Source: Deltaproteobacteria bacterium (GTDB lineage Bacteria > Myxococcota_A > Polyangia > Polyangiales > JADJMO01). Taken from it: a stretch of DNA of 64,000 bases. Location of the stretch: NCBI GenBank assembly GCA_025363655.1, contig JANYDK010000145.1:124001-188000 (forward strand), written 5' to 3'. Shown in pieces: positions 26,117 through 34,295 of this stretch. The notes below the pieces were generated by a model, which made no database searches, was not told the DNA's origin, and saw nothing but the letters and a program-made list of their open reading frames with translations. Every line of letters starts with the position of its first letter. The stretch's first letter is position 1. Both the position numbers and the translations under genes were made by a program.

Positions 26117-27237
26117 CTCCGGTCGACCTGCTCGAGTTCTTTCCCTTCGACATCGCGGACGGCCCGACGTTTCTCGCCCTCTATTTCGTTCTCTCGGTCG
26201 TCGGACTCGTCGCCACGGCACTCCTCGCGCGCGCTCGCGGCGACGCCGTCGAGCTGAGGCTTGCTCCAGTTGCCTCTTCTGCACTCGAGCCCACGGCTCC
26301 TTCCGCCGTCCCATCCATCGGCGACGTCGTCGACGTCGTTGGCTATCGCGTGGCGCCAGCGGAAGTGCGTCGTCGCCTCGCCATCGGCTCGGTCCCCGCC
26401 TCCGATGAGAATTGGGCCATCGCCTGGATGCGTGGCGGCGTCGCTTCGCTCACCGACGCTCTCCTCGCCCATGCCGTCGCGGAGGGCGTGTTGGTGCCGT
26501 CGGACGCACCCAAAGACTTCGACGTCGTCGTCCGCCCGACCAAGGACCGCGTGCTCTCCTACTTCCACGTCATGCTCGCCACCGCTGGCTCATGCGTCTC
26601 CGCCACGCGTGCCCGTCAGGCTGCGTATGAGACAGCCACCGCCGTCGGTCCCGAGCTGGCGGCGGAAGCGCGCGCGGCGGGTCTCGAGAGGCCCAGCGCC
26701 GCACATGCCGCCAGCCGGAGGGTCGTGCTCGTAGGCGGTGCGCTCCTTCTCGGCATCGGCGTCCTACGCGCCGTGCGCGGCGTCGCGCTCGATCACCCCA
26801 TAGGGTATCTCGTCGGGCTGATGCTTCTCGATGCCATTGCGACCATGGCCCTGGGAATGGTCAGCAGCGCGAGCGTGATGCGCAGGAGGTACCTCGAGTG
26901 GGTCGATGCCTCCACCGTGTCGCTCCGAGCCGATGTGCGATCGGGACGTCGTACGATCCCTTCGGAGGTGACGCTCGCCGTGGCCGTCGAAGGCGCGGTG
27001 AGGCTGTTGTCGTCACCGATGTTCGCGCCGATGGCCGACGTTTTCGACGCGAGCTCGTATCGACCGGCCGAGCGCCGAGTCGTGACCTGGAGTGGGTCGT
27101 CGTCCTCGTCGAACGATCCGCCGTGGGGCGGCGGGTCGTCGTCGGGGGGGAGCTCGTCGAGTTGCTCGTCGTCGAGCAGTTCGTCGTCGAGTTGTTCGTC
27201 GTCGAGTGGTGGGGGCGGGGGAGGTTGTGGGGGGTGA
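26113..27237 (+). CDS. TIGR04222-like membrane protein with Ser/Gly/Cys low-complexity tail
   Basis: The 374-residue protein opens with DGPTFLALYFVLSVVGL, the FLxLY membrane start typical of TIGR04222 ('near-uncomplexity') proteins. Hydrophobic segments lie at about 18-38, 203-224 and 232-255. The last 45 residues are nearly all Ser and Gly with three cysteines (Cys351, Cys361, Cys372; spacing C-x9-C-x10-C). Such tails look like peptide-modification substrates. Being translationally coupled (ATGA) to an MNIO enzyme, the tail is a candidate for cysteine modification. What the modified protein does, for example metal binding at the membrane, is unknown. Confidence 0.8.
   Translation: MTPVDLLEFFPFDIADGPTFLALYFVLSVVGLVATALLARARGDAVELRLAPVASSALEPTAPSAVPSIGDVVDVVGYRVAPAEVRRRLAIGSVPASDENWAIAWMRGGVASLTDALLAHAVAEGVLVPSDAPKDFDVVVRPTKDRVLSYFHVMLATAGSCVSATRARQAAYETATAVGPELAAEARAAGLERPSAAHAASRRVVLVGGALLLGIGVLRAVRGVALDHPIGYLVGLMLLDAIATMALGMVSSASVMRRRYLEWVDASTVSLRADVRSGRRTIPSEVTLAVAVEGAVRLLSSPMFAPMADVFDASSYRPAERRVVTWSGSSSSSNDPPWGGGSSSGGSSSSCSSSSSSSSSCSSSSGGGGGGCGG
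27137..27230 (+). repeat. Low-complexity TCG/AGT/GGG triplet run encoding the Ser/Gly/Cys tail
   Basis: Mostly TCG and AGT/AGC triplets broken by TGC/TGT, then a G-rich run up to the stop at 27235. Length changes by slippage would stay in frame and alter Cys spacing. Confidence 0.7.
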
Positions 27238-27262
27238 GATCTGGCGAACGTCCGACCACTCG

Positions 27263-28051
27263 TCAGCGCTCCGCGCCTTCGATGATTCGCCACAAAACAC
27301 CCGGCGCAATGCGTCGCATCGCATGCAGCCACTTCGCCATCGCGATTGGATGGCTCACCGTCTGACCACGTTCGATCGCCGCCTCGATGGCGTCGAGCAC
27401 CTGGTCGGGTTTGGCGAGCATCTTTCGTTCGACGGCGGTGTGCAGTGACTTGGGTCCGCTCGTCCCGAGAGACTGCTGCAAGAGCGGCGTGTCGACCATC
27501 GGCGGGCACGCGAGGTGGATGCGCACTCCCTTGCCGCGGTTTTCGTGGGCGAGCACTTCGACGTAGGCGTTGACGGCAGCCTTGCTCGCGCAATACGCGC
27601 CGAGCTTGGGGGTCAGTGCTTCGCCGGCGACGGAGCCGAAGACGATGAAGTCTCCACGGCCACGCGAGAGCATCCGCGGCAAGGTCGCATGGGTGACGTT
27701 GACCGTGCCCTCGTAGTTCACGCGCATGATCTGCTTGGTGCGCTCGGGGTCGTGATCGAGGAGCGGAGCCCCGGGCATGATGCCGGCTGCGTGGACCACG
27801 CGATCGATGGGGCCGAGCGTCGCTTCGACCTCGTCTACGATGGCGCGCACGCGCTCGAAGTCGCTCACGTCGCAAGGAAATGTGCGCAATTTCCCGCGAA
27901 CATTGGGCGCCTCGGCGAGCGTCGCGAGGTTCTGTTCGTCACGATCGAGCGCGGCGACCGCGACGCCAGCCGCCAAAAAGCGCAGTGCGGCGAGGCGACC
28001 GAGGCCGCTCGCCGCACCCGTGACCAGCGCGGTTTTTCCTGCGAAGGCCAT
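27263..28051 (-). CDS. Short-chain dehydrogenase/reductase
   Basis: The 262-residue classical SDR has TGAASGLGR (cofactor), HAAG in place of the usual NNAG, and YCASK (catalytic Tyr/Lys). A hydrophobic C-terminal helix (LHAMRRIAPGVLWRII) suggests membrane association. It is third after echA19 and the SCP2 protein, 12 bp from the latter, in the box D operon. By context it is a hydroxyacyl-CoA or hydroxysteroid dehydrogenase; the substrate is not determinable. Confidence 0.82.
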   Translation of the reverse strand: MAFAGKTALVTGAASGLGRLAALRFLAAGVAVAALDRDEQNLATLAEAPNVRGKLRTFPCDVSDFERVRAIVDEVEATLGPIDRVVHAAGIMPGAPLLDHDPERTKQIMRVNYEGTVNVTHATLPRMLSRGRGDFIVFGSVAGEALTPKLGAYCASKAAVNAYVEVLAHENRGKGVRIHLACPPMVDTPLLQQSLGTSGPKSLHTAVERKMLAKPDQVLDAIEAAIERGQTVSHPIAMAKWLHAMRRIAPGVLWRIIEGAER

Positions 28052-28063
28052 GTAAGGCCGAGG

Positions 28064-28402
28064 TCAGCCGGCCGGCGGGAAGATCGACTGCATCTTCATC
28101 GCGAGCGGGATGTTGCCGCTCACCTTGAGCTTGCCCGTCAAGAAGGCCATCTGGCCCTTGAGGTCGCCGTTGGACATCTTGATGAAGTCGTCACACTTCA
28201 TCTTCAGGGTGACGCCCGGAGACGGGTGACCGCCCTCGGTGATCTCCATCGCCTCCCCGTCGACCTTGACGGCGAACGTTCCGCCGCCGTCGCCGGCGAG
28301 CTCGAACTGGAAGATCGCGTTCACGCCCTTGGCGGCGTCTTTGACGAAGCGCTCGCCGAGAGTCTCGAAGTACTGTTTGACGCTGGTGACTTTCATTCCC
28401 AT
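28064..28402 (-). CDS. SCP2 sterol-carrier-domain protein
   Basis: The 112-residue single SCP2 domain has FQFELAGDGGGTFAVKVDGE and GVTLKMKCDDFIKMSNGDLK, then GQMAFLTGKLKVSGNIPLAM, the standard SCP2 core with the GKLKVSG turn. Such domains bind sterols or fatty acyl-CoA in a hydrophobic tunnel and could shuttle steroid-CoA intermediates between enzymes. ATG 28402 follows GAGAGGGG; a second ATG at 28396 is possible. It sits between echA19 and an SDR. Confidence 0.9.
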   Translation of the reverse strand: MGMKVTSVKQYFETLGERFVKDAAKGVNAIFQFELAGDGGGTFAVKVDGEAMEITEGGHPSPGVTLKMKCDDFIKMSNGDLKGQMAFLTGKLKVSGNIPLAMKMQSIFPPAG

Positions 28403-28445
28403 CAACCCCTCTCGCTCCGAGAACTGGTGAACACGATAGCAGGCG

Positions 28446-29240
28446 TCAGCGCCCCTTGAACTCTGGTTTGCGCTTCTCGGCGAAGGCGCGCGGGCCCTCT
28501 TTGGCGTCCTCGGTGGAGAGAATCGGCCAGCCGATTTCGAGCTCCTTTTTCAGGGCCTCGCGCTCGACGAGACCTTCGCCCTCCATGACCGAGCGCTTCA
28601 CGGCCTGCACCGCGAGCGGCCCGTTCTGGGCGATGAGCGCGGCCACCTCGCGTGCTTCGGTGAGTGCCTGTCCAGCAGGGACGATGCGGCCGATGAGACC
28701 GATGCGTAGGGCCTCGTCGGCGGGGAAGCGCTTGCCGGTGAGGAGAATCTCCATCGCCTGGGTGTACGAAATTTGCCGACGCAAACGCACCGTCGAGCCG
28801 CCGAGCGGGAAGAGACCGCGCGTCACCTCGGTGAGGCCGAAGGTGGACGTGGCGCCCGCGATGCGGATGTCGGTGGCTTGGAGAATCTCGGTGCCACCGC
28901 CGAGCGCATAGCCTTCGACCGCGGCGATGAGCGGCTTCTTCAGCTGGTAGTCGCGGAGGAACGAGCGCCAGTGGAGGCCGGGCTCGGCCTTCATGCGCGC
29001 GGCCCACTCGTCGTCCTTGCGCGCGCCGCCCATCTCTTTGAGATCGGCGCCGGCGCTGAAGTGACCGGCCGCGCCGGTGAGGATGGCGACGCGGATCTCG
29101 GGATCGGCGTCGATCATCGTCCACGCGTCGGCGAGGCGGACCAACATCTCCATGCCGAGCGCGTTGCGCGCGTCGGGGCGGTTCATGATCACGGTCACGA
29201 CGTGCCCGTCGCGTTCGAGGAGCAGATGCGGCTCGGCCAT
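28446..29240 (-). CDS. echA19: EchA19-type steroid enoyl-CoA hydratase
   Basis: The 264-residue crotonase-fold protein has IMNRPDARNALGMEM, FSAGADLKEM, KPLIAAVEGYALGGGTEIL, PLGGSTVRLRRQI and the C-terminal DAKEGPRAFAEKRKPEFKGR. It closely parallels recalled M. tuberculosis EchA19, which hydrates steroid side-chain enoyl-CoA. ATG 29240 is chosen because an upstream in-frame start would run into box D. It is first gene of the minus-strand operon echA19-SCP2-SDR, 13 bp downstream of box D. Confidence 0.9.
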   Translation of the reverse strand: MAEPHLLLERDGHVVTVIMNRPDARNALGMEMLVRLADAWTMIDADPEIRVAILTGAAGHFSAGADLKEMGGARKDDEWAARMKAEPGLHWRSFLRDYQLKKPLIAAVEGYALGGGTEILQATDIRIAGATSTFGLTEVTRGLFPLGGSTVRLRRQISYTQAMEILLTGKRFPADEALRIGLIGRIVPAGQALTEAREVAALIAQNGPLAVQAVKRSVMEGEGLVEREALKKELEIGWPILSTEDAKEGPRAFAEKRKPEFKGR

Positions 29241-29253
29241 CGCGGGGAGAAGA

Positions 29254-29267
29254 TAGAACATGTTCCA
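29254..29267. promoter_or_regulatory. KstR-like operator, box D
   Basis: TAGAACATGTTCCA lies 13 bp upstream of the echA19 ATG. Together with box E, 45 bp away centre to centre, it makes a double-operator divergent promoter region. Confidence 0.78.
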
Positions 29268-29298
29268 CTCTCGGGCAAGCGGCGTTTGCGAACGCGAG

Positions 29299-29312
29299 TG
29301 AAACGTGTTCTA
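29299..29312. promoter_or_regulatory. KstR-like operator, box E
   Basis: TGAAACGTGTTCTA ends 8 bp before the GTG start at 29321 of an acyl-CoA dehydrogenase, leaving little room for a normal leader. Confidence 0.78.
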
Positions 29313-29320
29313 CCAGTGAG

Positions 29321-30442
29321 GTGGACCTCTCGTTGTCCGACGAGCAACGCCTCCTCCGCGACTCGGTGCGTCGTTTCCTCGAGCACGCTTCGCCGATGGC
29401 CGACGTGCGCCGAGCGATGGTCACGGCCGACGGCTTCGAGCGTTCGCTGTGGTCACGGCTCTCGACCGAGCTGGCGCTTCCAGCGGTCGGCGTCGCCGAG
29501 GCGTATGGCGGTCTCGGTCTGGGAACGATCGAGCTCGGCCTCGTCCTCGAAGAGATGGGCCGCGCGCTCGTCTGTGCGCCGTACCTGACGACGACGCTCG
29601 CGGGTCGCGCCATCCTCCATCGAGGGAGCGCCGCCGATCACGAAGCGCTGCTTCCCGATCTCGCGTCGGGCGCGTCCATCGGAGCATTCGCGGACGAGTC
29701 GAGCTGCACGGCACGCAACGTCGATGGAGGGTGGCGACTCGAAGGCGAGCTCTCCCACGTCGTCTTCGGTCACGTCGCCGACTGCTTGGTCGTTCCTGCG
29801 CAGAGCGATGCCGGCGTCTCTCTCTTCGTGGTCGAGGCTGCGCAGCAGACCGTCACCCGCACCGCACGCCCGACGCTCGACGCGACCCGCCGTCTCGCGC
29901 GCATCGAGCTGAGAGATGCCCCCGCCCGTCTCCTCGGCGAGCCCGGCACGGCCTCCGCGGCCATCGCCCGCACGCTGAACGAAGGAGCCATTCTCCTCGC
30001 CTGCGAAATGGTCGGCGGCGCCGAGCGTGCGCTCGAAATTTCGGTCGAGTACGCCAAGGTCCGAACCCAATTCGGTCGCGCGATCGGCTCGTTTCAGGCC
30101 ATCAAACACAAGTGCGCCGACATGCTCCTGCTCGTCGAGTCGGCGCGCTCGGCCGCGTATTGGGCCGCCTGCGTCGCTGCGCAGCCCGACGGGGACGCAG
30201 GTGAGCTGACGATCGCTGCCAGCGTCGCCAAGTCGTACGCCAACGACGCCTACTTCCAAGTGGCGGGCGAGTGCATTCAAATCCACGGAGGCGTCGGCTT
30301 CACCTGGGAGCACGACGCGCACCTCTACTTCAAGCGCGCGCGCGCTTCGGCGTCGCAGCTGGGAGACGTCACCCATCATCGCGCGCGCATCGCCGATGCA
30401 ATCGGCCTCGACGCGACGACCTCGCGCTCGACGCTCGGCTGA
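29321..30442 (+). CDS. Acyl-CoA dehydrogenase, partner-type subunit
   Basis: The 373-residue acyl-CoA dehydrogenase starts at GTG 29321 with the typical VDLSLSDEQRLLRDSVRRFL. It has VRTQFGRAIGSFQAIKHKCA and IHGGVGFTWEHDAHLYFKRA but no NEIQ-type FAD motif near the end, so it resembles the beta subunit of steroid acyl-CoA dehydrogenases. No matching alpha subunit is adjacent. The gene is followed 57 bp later by an acyl-CoA ligase and lies directly behind box E. It may pair with one of the alpha subunits at 10852 or 40039, or one outside the window. Confidence 0.83.
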   Translation: MDLSLSDEQRLLRDSVRRFLEHASPMADVRRAMVTADGFERSLWSRLSTELALPAVGVAEAYGGLGLGTIELGLVLEEMGRALVCAPYLTTTLAGRAILHRGSAADHEALLPDLASGASIGAFADESSCTARNVDGGWRLEGELSHVVFGHVADCLVVPAQSDAGVSLFVVEAAQQTVTRTARPTLDATRRLARIELRDAPARLLGEPGTASAAIARTLNEGAILLACEMVGGAERALEISVEYAKVRTQFGRAIGSFQAIKHKCADMLLLVESARSAAYWAACVAAQPDGDAGELTIAASVAKSYANDAYFQVAGECIQIHGGVGFTWEHDAHLYFKRARASASQLGDVTHHRARIADAIGLDATTSRSTLG

Positions 30443-30499
30443 ACCTTTCGAAACTCCGACGCCGTACGTCACGAGAGCCACGTAACCCTGGAGCCGGTC

Positions 30500-32047
30500 A
30501 TGACCCTCGCCTTCTGGAGCCACGCGCAAGAGAATCCCCAACACGTCGCGCTCATCGAGCCCGATGGCAACTCGGTCACCGCTGGCGAGCTGCTCGCGAG
30601 CGCCAACCAGGTGGTGCACGGTCTGCGTGCGCTCGGTCTGAAGCGTGGCGACACCATCGCGGTGATGCTCGGCAACGAGCGGGCGATGCTCGAGCTCTAC
30701 CTCGCGGCGACGCAGGCGGGCCTCTACATCACGCCGATCAACAGCAACCTCGCGCCGCCGGAGGTCGCGTACATCGTCACCGATTGTGACGCGAAGGCCT
30801 TGTTTTGCAGCGCGAACACCGCGGTCATTTGCCGCCGTGCGCTCGAAGAGGCAACGCTCGATCGGCAAGCCTGCTTCTGCACCGGGGCAGCAGAGGGCTT
30901 CCGGCCCTTCGCCGACTTGAAGCGCGAAAAACCAACGACGATGCCGAGCGAGCGTCGCGTCGGCGCCTCGATGACGTACACGTCGGGCACCACCGGCCGT
31001 CCGAAAGGCGTGCGCCGTCCGCTTCCTGACATCGCGCCCGAGGTGGTCGCCGAACAGCTCGCGATGTTCCTCAGCCTCTTCGGGATCAAGGCCCACGACG
31101 ACGGCGTGCACATCGTCGTCTCGCCGCTCTACCACACGGCCGTTCTCAACTTCTGCACCAGCCACCTTCACCTCGGGCACACCATCGTCCTGATGTCGAA
31201 GTGGACGCCGCAGAGCATGCTCGACTTGATCGCCAAGCACCGCGTGACCTCGACGCACATGGTGCCGACGCAGTTCAATCGTCTTCTCGGTCTCCCCGAA
31301 GAAGCGCGCAAGGCTGCCGATCTCTCGTCGCTTCGTCACGTCATCCACAGCGCCGCGCCGTGCCCTGTCGACGTGAAGCACAAGATGCTGGCGTGGTGGG
31401 GCACGTGCATCTACGAGTACTACGCGGCCTCGGAGGGTGGCGGCACGCTGGTCACTCCCGCGCAGTGGCTCGAGCGCCCGGGAACCGTCGGCAAGGCGTG
31501 GCCGATCTCCAAGCTCCGCATCTCGCGCGACGACGGCACCGAAGCCGCGCCGGGCGAGGTCGGCACCGTCTACATGAGCATGGGACAGCACAAATTCGCC
31601 TATCACAAGGACGCGGCGAAGACGGCGAGCTCGTGGAAGGACGATCACTTCACCGTCGGCGACGCCGGCTATCTCGATGCCGACGGGTACTTGTTCCTCT
31701 GCGATCGCAAGAGCGACATGATCATCTCCGGCGGCGTGAACATCTATCCCGCGGAGATCGAAGCTGCGCTCGGCGCGCACCCGAAGATCGCCGACGTCGC
31801 CGTCTTCGGCATCCCCGACGACGATTGGGGTGAGCAGGTGAAGGCGGTGGTCGAGCTCGCCGAGGGGGTCGAGGCGTCACCGGCGCTCGCCGACGAGGTG
31901 CTGGCGTTCTGTCGGGAGCGGCTCGCCGCCTTCAAGTGCCCGAAGACGGTCGACTTCACTTCGCAATTGCCGCGCGACCCGAACGGAAAACTCTACAAGC
32001 GACGCCTGCGTGATCCGTATTGGGCGGGACGCGATCGCGCGATCTGA
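30500..32047 (+). CDS. Acyl-CoA ligase (FadD-type, probable steroid-CoA synthetase)
   Basis: The 515-residue ANL-superfamily ligase has the P-loop TYTSGTTGRPKGVRR, YYAASEGG, the GDAGYLDADGYLFLCDRKSD hinge region and the C-terminal catalytic Lys segment DPNGKLYKRRLRDPYW. Family members adenylate a carboxylic acid and form the CoA thioester. Lying between the box E dehydrogenase and the box F P450 operon, it may activate a steroid side-chain acid or a ring-derived propionate. Specificity (FadD17, FadD19 or FadD3 role) is not resolvable here. Confidence 0.86.
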   Translation: MTLAFWSHAQENPQHVALIEPDGNSVTAGELLASANQVVHGLRALGLKRGDTIAVMLGNERAMLELYLAATQAGLYITPINSNLAPPEVAYIVTDCDAKALFCSANTAVICRRALEEATLDRQACFCTGAAEGFRPFADLKREKPTTMPSERRVGASMTYTSGTTGRPKGVRRPLPDIAPEVVAEQLAMFLSLFGIKAHDDGVHIVVSPLYHTAVLNFCTSHLHLGHTIVLMSKWTPQSMLDLIAKHRVTSTHMVPTQFNRLLGLPEEARKAADLSSLRHVIHSAAPCPVDVKHKMLAWWGTCIYEYYAASEGGGTLVTPAQWLERPGTVGKAWPISKLRISRDDGTEAAPGEVGTVYMSMGQHKFAYHKDAAKTASSWKDDHFTVGDAGYLDADGYLFLCDRKSDMIISGGVNIYPAEIEAALGAHPKIADVAVFGIPDDDWGEQVKAVVELAEGVEASPALADEVLAFCRERLAAFKCPKTVDFTSQLPRDPNGKLYKRRLRDPYWAGRDRAI

Positions 32048-32078
32048 AAAAGGCGCCTGCGGTCGCTTGCATTGCGAG

Positions 32079-32092
32079 TGGAACATGTTCTA
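32079..32092. promoter_or_regulatory. KstR-like operator, box F
   Basis: TGGAACATGTTCTA ends 8 bp before the P450 ATG (32101). The intervening bases contain GGAG almost touching the start codon. It heads the longest operon of the window, 32101 to 44850. Confidence 0.78.
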
Positions 32093-32100
32093 GTTGGAGC

Positions 32101-33315
32101 ATGCGGCTCGCCGAGATCGACCTCTACTCGCCTGAAGTCTTCGTCCAAGGTGTCCCCCACGACGCCTTCCGCCTGCTTCGCGCCGAAGCCCCCGTGCACT
32201 TCCACGCCGAGCCGGGCGGGGTCGGGTACTACGCGATCACCAAGTACGACGACATCGTCGCCATCTCGAAGAACCCGGGGCTCTTCTCCTCGGCGCGCGG
32301 GGCGACCAACATCCAGGACTATCCCCCGGAAGACCTGTCGCTCGTCCAGATGATGATGCTCAACATGGACCCGCCGCAGCACGCCAAATTCAGGCGTATC
32401 GCGCGCACCGGGTTCACGCCCCGAATGGTCGCCGCGCTCGAACCGAGCGTGCGCGCGACGGCGACGCAGATCATCGATCGCGTCGCCAAGACCGGCGAGT
32501 GTGACTTCGTCCGCTCGATCTCGGCCGAGCTGCCGCTGCAGGTCATCGCCGAGCTGATGGGCATCCCCAACGAAGATCGTCAGCAGATCTTCGATTGGTC
32601 GAATCGCCTCATCGGCTTCGACGATCCCGAGTTCCAGAACACCTACGAAGACGGCAAGGTCGCCGCCGCCGAAGTGTGGGGCTACGCCAGTCAGCTCGGC
32701 GCCGCGCGCAAGGGAACCACCGGCGAAGACATGGTGAGCGTCCTCGTCAACGCCGTCGTCGATGGGCAAAGCCTCTCCGACATGGAGTTCGAGAGCTTCT
32801 TCCTCTTGCTCGCGGTGGCCGGCAACGAGACCACGCGCAACCTCATCTCCGGCGGCATGCTGGCGCTGATGGAGAACCCCGAGCAGCGCGCGCGGCTCGT
32901 CGCCGATCCGTCGCTCATTCCCTCGGCCGTCGAAGAGATGCTCCGTTGGGTGACGCCGGTGATGTACTTCCGTCGCACCGCGACGCGCGACACCGAGATT
33001 CGCGGCGTCAAAATCAAAGAGAACGATAAAGTGGTGATGTACTACCCGTCGGCCAACCGCGACGAGCAGTACTTCAAAGACGGCGACAAATTCGACGTCG
33101 GTCGCACGCCCAACGAGCACCTCGCGTTCGGCGTCGGCGAGCACTTCTGTCTCGGCACCAGCCTCGCGCGCCTCGAGATTCGCGTCCTCTTCGAAGAGCT
33201 CATTCGTCGCCTCCCCGACATCGAGCTCGCCGGTGCGCCGCGTCGTCTTCGCTCGAATTTCATCAACGGCACGAAGGCGCTGCCCGTCCGCTTCACGCCC
33301 GAGAAGGCCCCGTGA
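32101..33315 (+). CDS. Cytochrome P450, steroid C26-monooxygenase type (CYP125/CYP142-like)
   Basis: The 404-residue P450 has the I-helix AGNETTRN, the K-helix EMLR and the heme loop FGVGEHFCLGTSLARLEI with Cys350 as axial ligand. The C-terminal stretch RSNFINGTKALPVRFTP resembles CYP142/CYP125 more than other families. These enzymes oxidise the sterol side-chain terminus to alcohol, aldehyde and acid. It leads the kshA-hsa operon and overlaps kshA by 4 bp. The [3Fe-4S] ferredoxin at 55932 is a plausible electron donor. Confidence 0.87.
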   Translation: MRLAEIDLYSPEVFVQGVPHDAFRLLRAEAPVHFHAEPGGVGYYAITKYDDIVAISKNPGLFSSARGATNIQDYPPEDLSLVQMMMLNMDPPQHAKFRRIARTGFTPRMVAALEPSVRATATQIIDRVAKTGECDFVRSISAELPLQVIAELMGIPNEDRQQIFDWSNRLIGFDDPEFQNTYEDGKVAAAEVWGYASQLGAARKGTTGEDMVSVLVNAVVDGQSLSDMEFESFFLLLAVAGNETTRNLISGGMLALMENPEQRARLVADPSLIPSAVEEMLRWVTPVMYFRRTATRDTEIRGVKIKENDKVVMYYPSANRDEQYFKDGDKFDVGRTPNEHLAFGVGEHFCLGTSLARLEIRVLFEELIRRLPDIELAGAPRRLRSNFINGTKALPVRFTPEKAP

Positions 33316-34295
33316 GCACTCCCGTGAACACCTTCGCCGGCTATCCGCGCGGGTGGTTCCTCGCTTGCTTCTCGAGCGAGCTCGGCCCGTCGGAGGTGAA
33401 GCCGCTGCGCTACTTCGGCCAGGACTTGGTCGCCTATCGCGATGAAGCGGGCGTCGCGCACGTGCTCGATGCGCACTGCCCGCACCTCGGCGCCCACCTC
33501 GGCTACGGCGGTAAGGTCGAAGGGGCGTGCATTCGTTGTCCCTTCCACGCTTGGCGTTTCGATGCACACGGCGTTTGCGACGAAATCCCCTACGCGTCGA
33601 AGATCCCCCGCGGCGCCAAGATTCGCGCGTGGGCCGTGCGAGAGATCAACGGCGTGGTGCTCCTCCACCACGACGCGACGGGCGCGGCGCCGGCGTACGA
33701 AATTCCGGTCATCCCCGAGTACGGCACCGAGCAGTGGCTCCCCTGGGTGACGGCGATTTATCGCATCAAGACGCACCCGCGCGAGATCGTCGACAACCTC
33801 GGCGACCGCGCGCACTTCGCGCCGGTGCACCGAACCGAAATCGTCGACTTCCAATTCGAGATCGACGGCCACCGCGCAGTGCAACGGGCGGTGGGCAAGG
33901 CGCACCTCCCGGGTGGCGGCGTCGACAACTTCTCGTCGACCACGACCTACCACGGCCCTGGCTATCTCCTGATGAAGATGGATGGCGCCCTCAAGAACTA
34001 CATGCTCATCGGTCATACGCTCAACGACGAAAGCACCCTCGATTTGCGGCTCGGCGTGACGCTGAAGATCGTCGGCGATCGCGCGCGTACCGAGGGCTAC
34101 GTCGGTCAGTACATGGCCAACCTCAAGGCCGGCTTCGAGGACGACATCAAGATTTGGGAGGCGAAGGTCTTCCGTGAGCGTCCGGTGCTCTGCGAGGGCG
34201 AGGGACCGATCTCCGAGCTGCGTCGTTGGTACAGGCAGTTCTACGAAGGCCAGACCTCGAGCGGCGCCGTGCAGCAGGTGGAGGCGACGCCGTGA
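33312..34295 (+). CDS. kshA: KshA, 3-ketosteroid 9-alpha-hydroxylase oxygenase
   Basis: The 327-residue Rieske non-heme oxygenase starts at a GTG overlapping the P450 stop (GTGA). The [2Fe-2S] ligands are Cys56-x-His58 (CPHLGAHLGYGG) and Cys76-x2-His79 (RCPFHAW). The mononuclear iron region contains NLGDRAHFAPVHRTEI. Sequence and neighbours (hsaACDEGF) identify KshA, which hydroxylates C9 and triggers B-ring opening of 3-ketosteroids. The reductase KshB is not in the window. Confidence 0.92.
   Translation: MSTPVNTFAGYPRGWFLACFSSELGPSEVKPLRYFGQDLVAYRDEAGVAHVLDAHCPHLGAHLGYGGKVEGACIRCPFHAWRFDAHGVCDEIPYASKIPRGAKIRAWAVREINGVVLLHHDATGAAPAYEIPVIPEYGTEQWLPWVTAIYRIKTHPREIVDNLGDRAHFAPVHRTEIVDFQFEIDGHRAVQRAVGKAHLPGGGVDNFSSTTTYHGPGYLLMKMDGALKNYMLIGHTLNDESTLDLRLGVTLKIVGDRARTEGYVGQYMANLKAGFEDDIKIWEAKVFRERPVLCEGEGPISELRRWYRQFYEGQTSSGAVQQVEATP

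Noticed and set aside
29453-31780. A 775-codon minus-strand open frame
   Set aside because: Lies opposite the acyl-CoA dehydrogenase and acyl-CoA ligase genes, both with clear family motifs.
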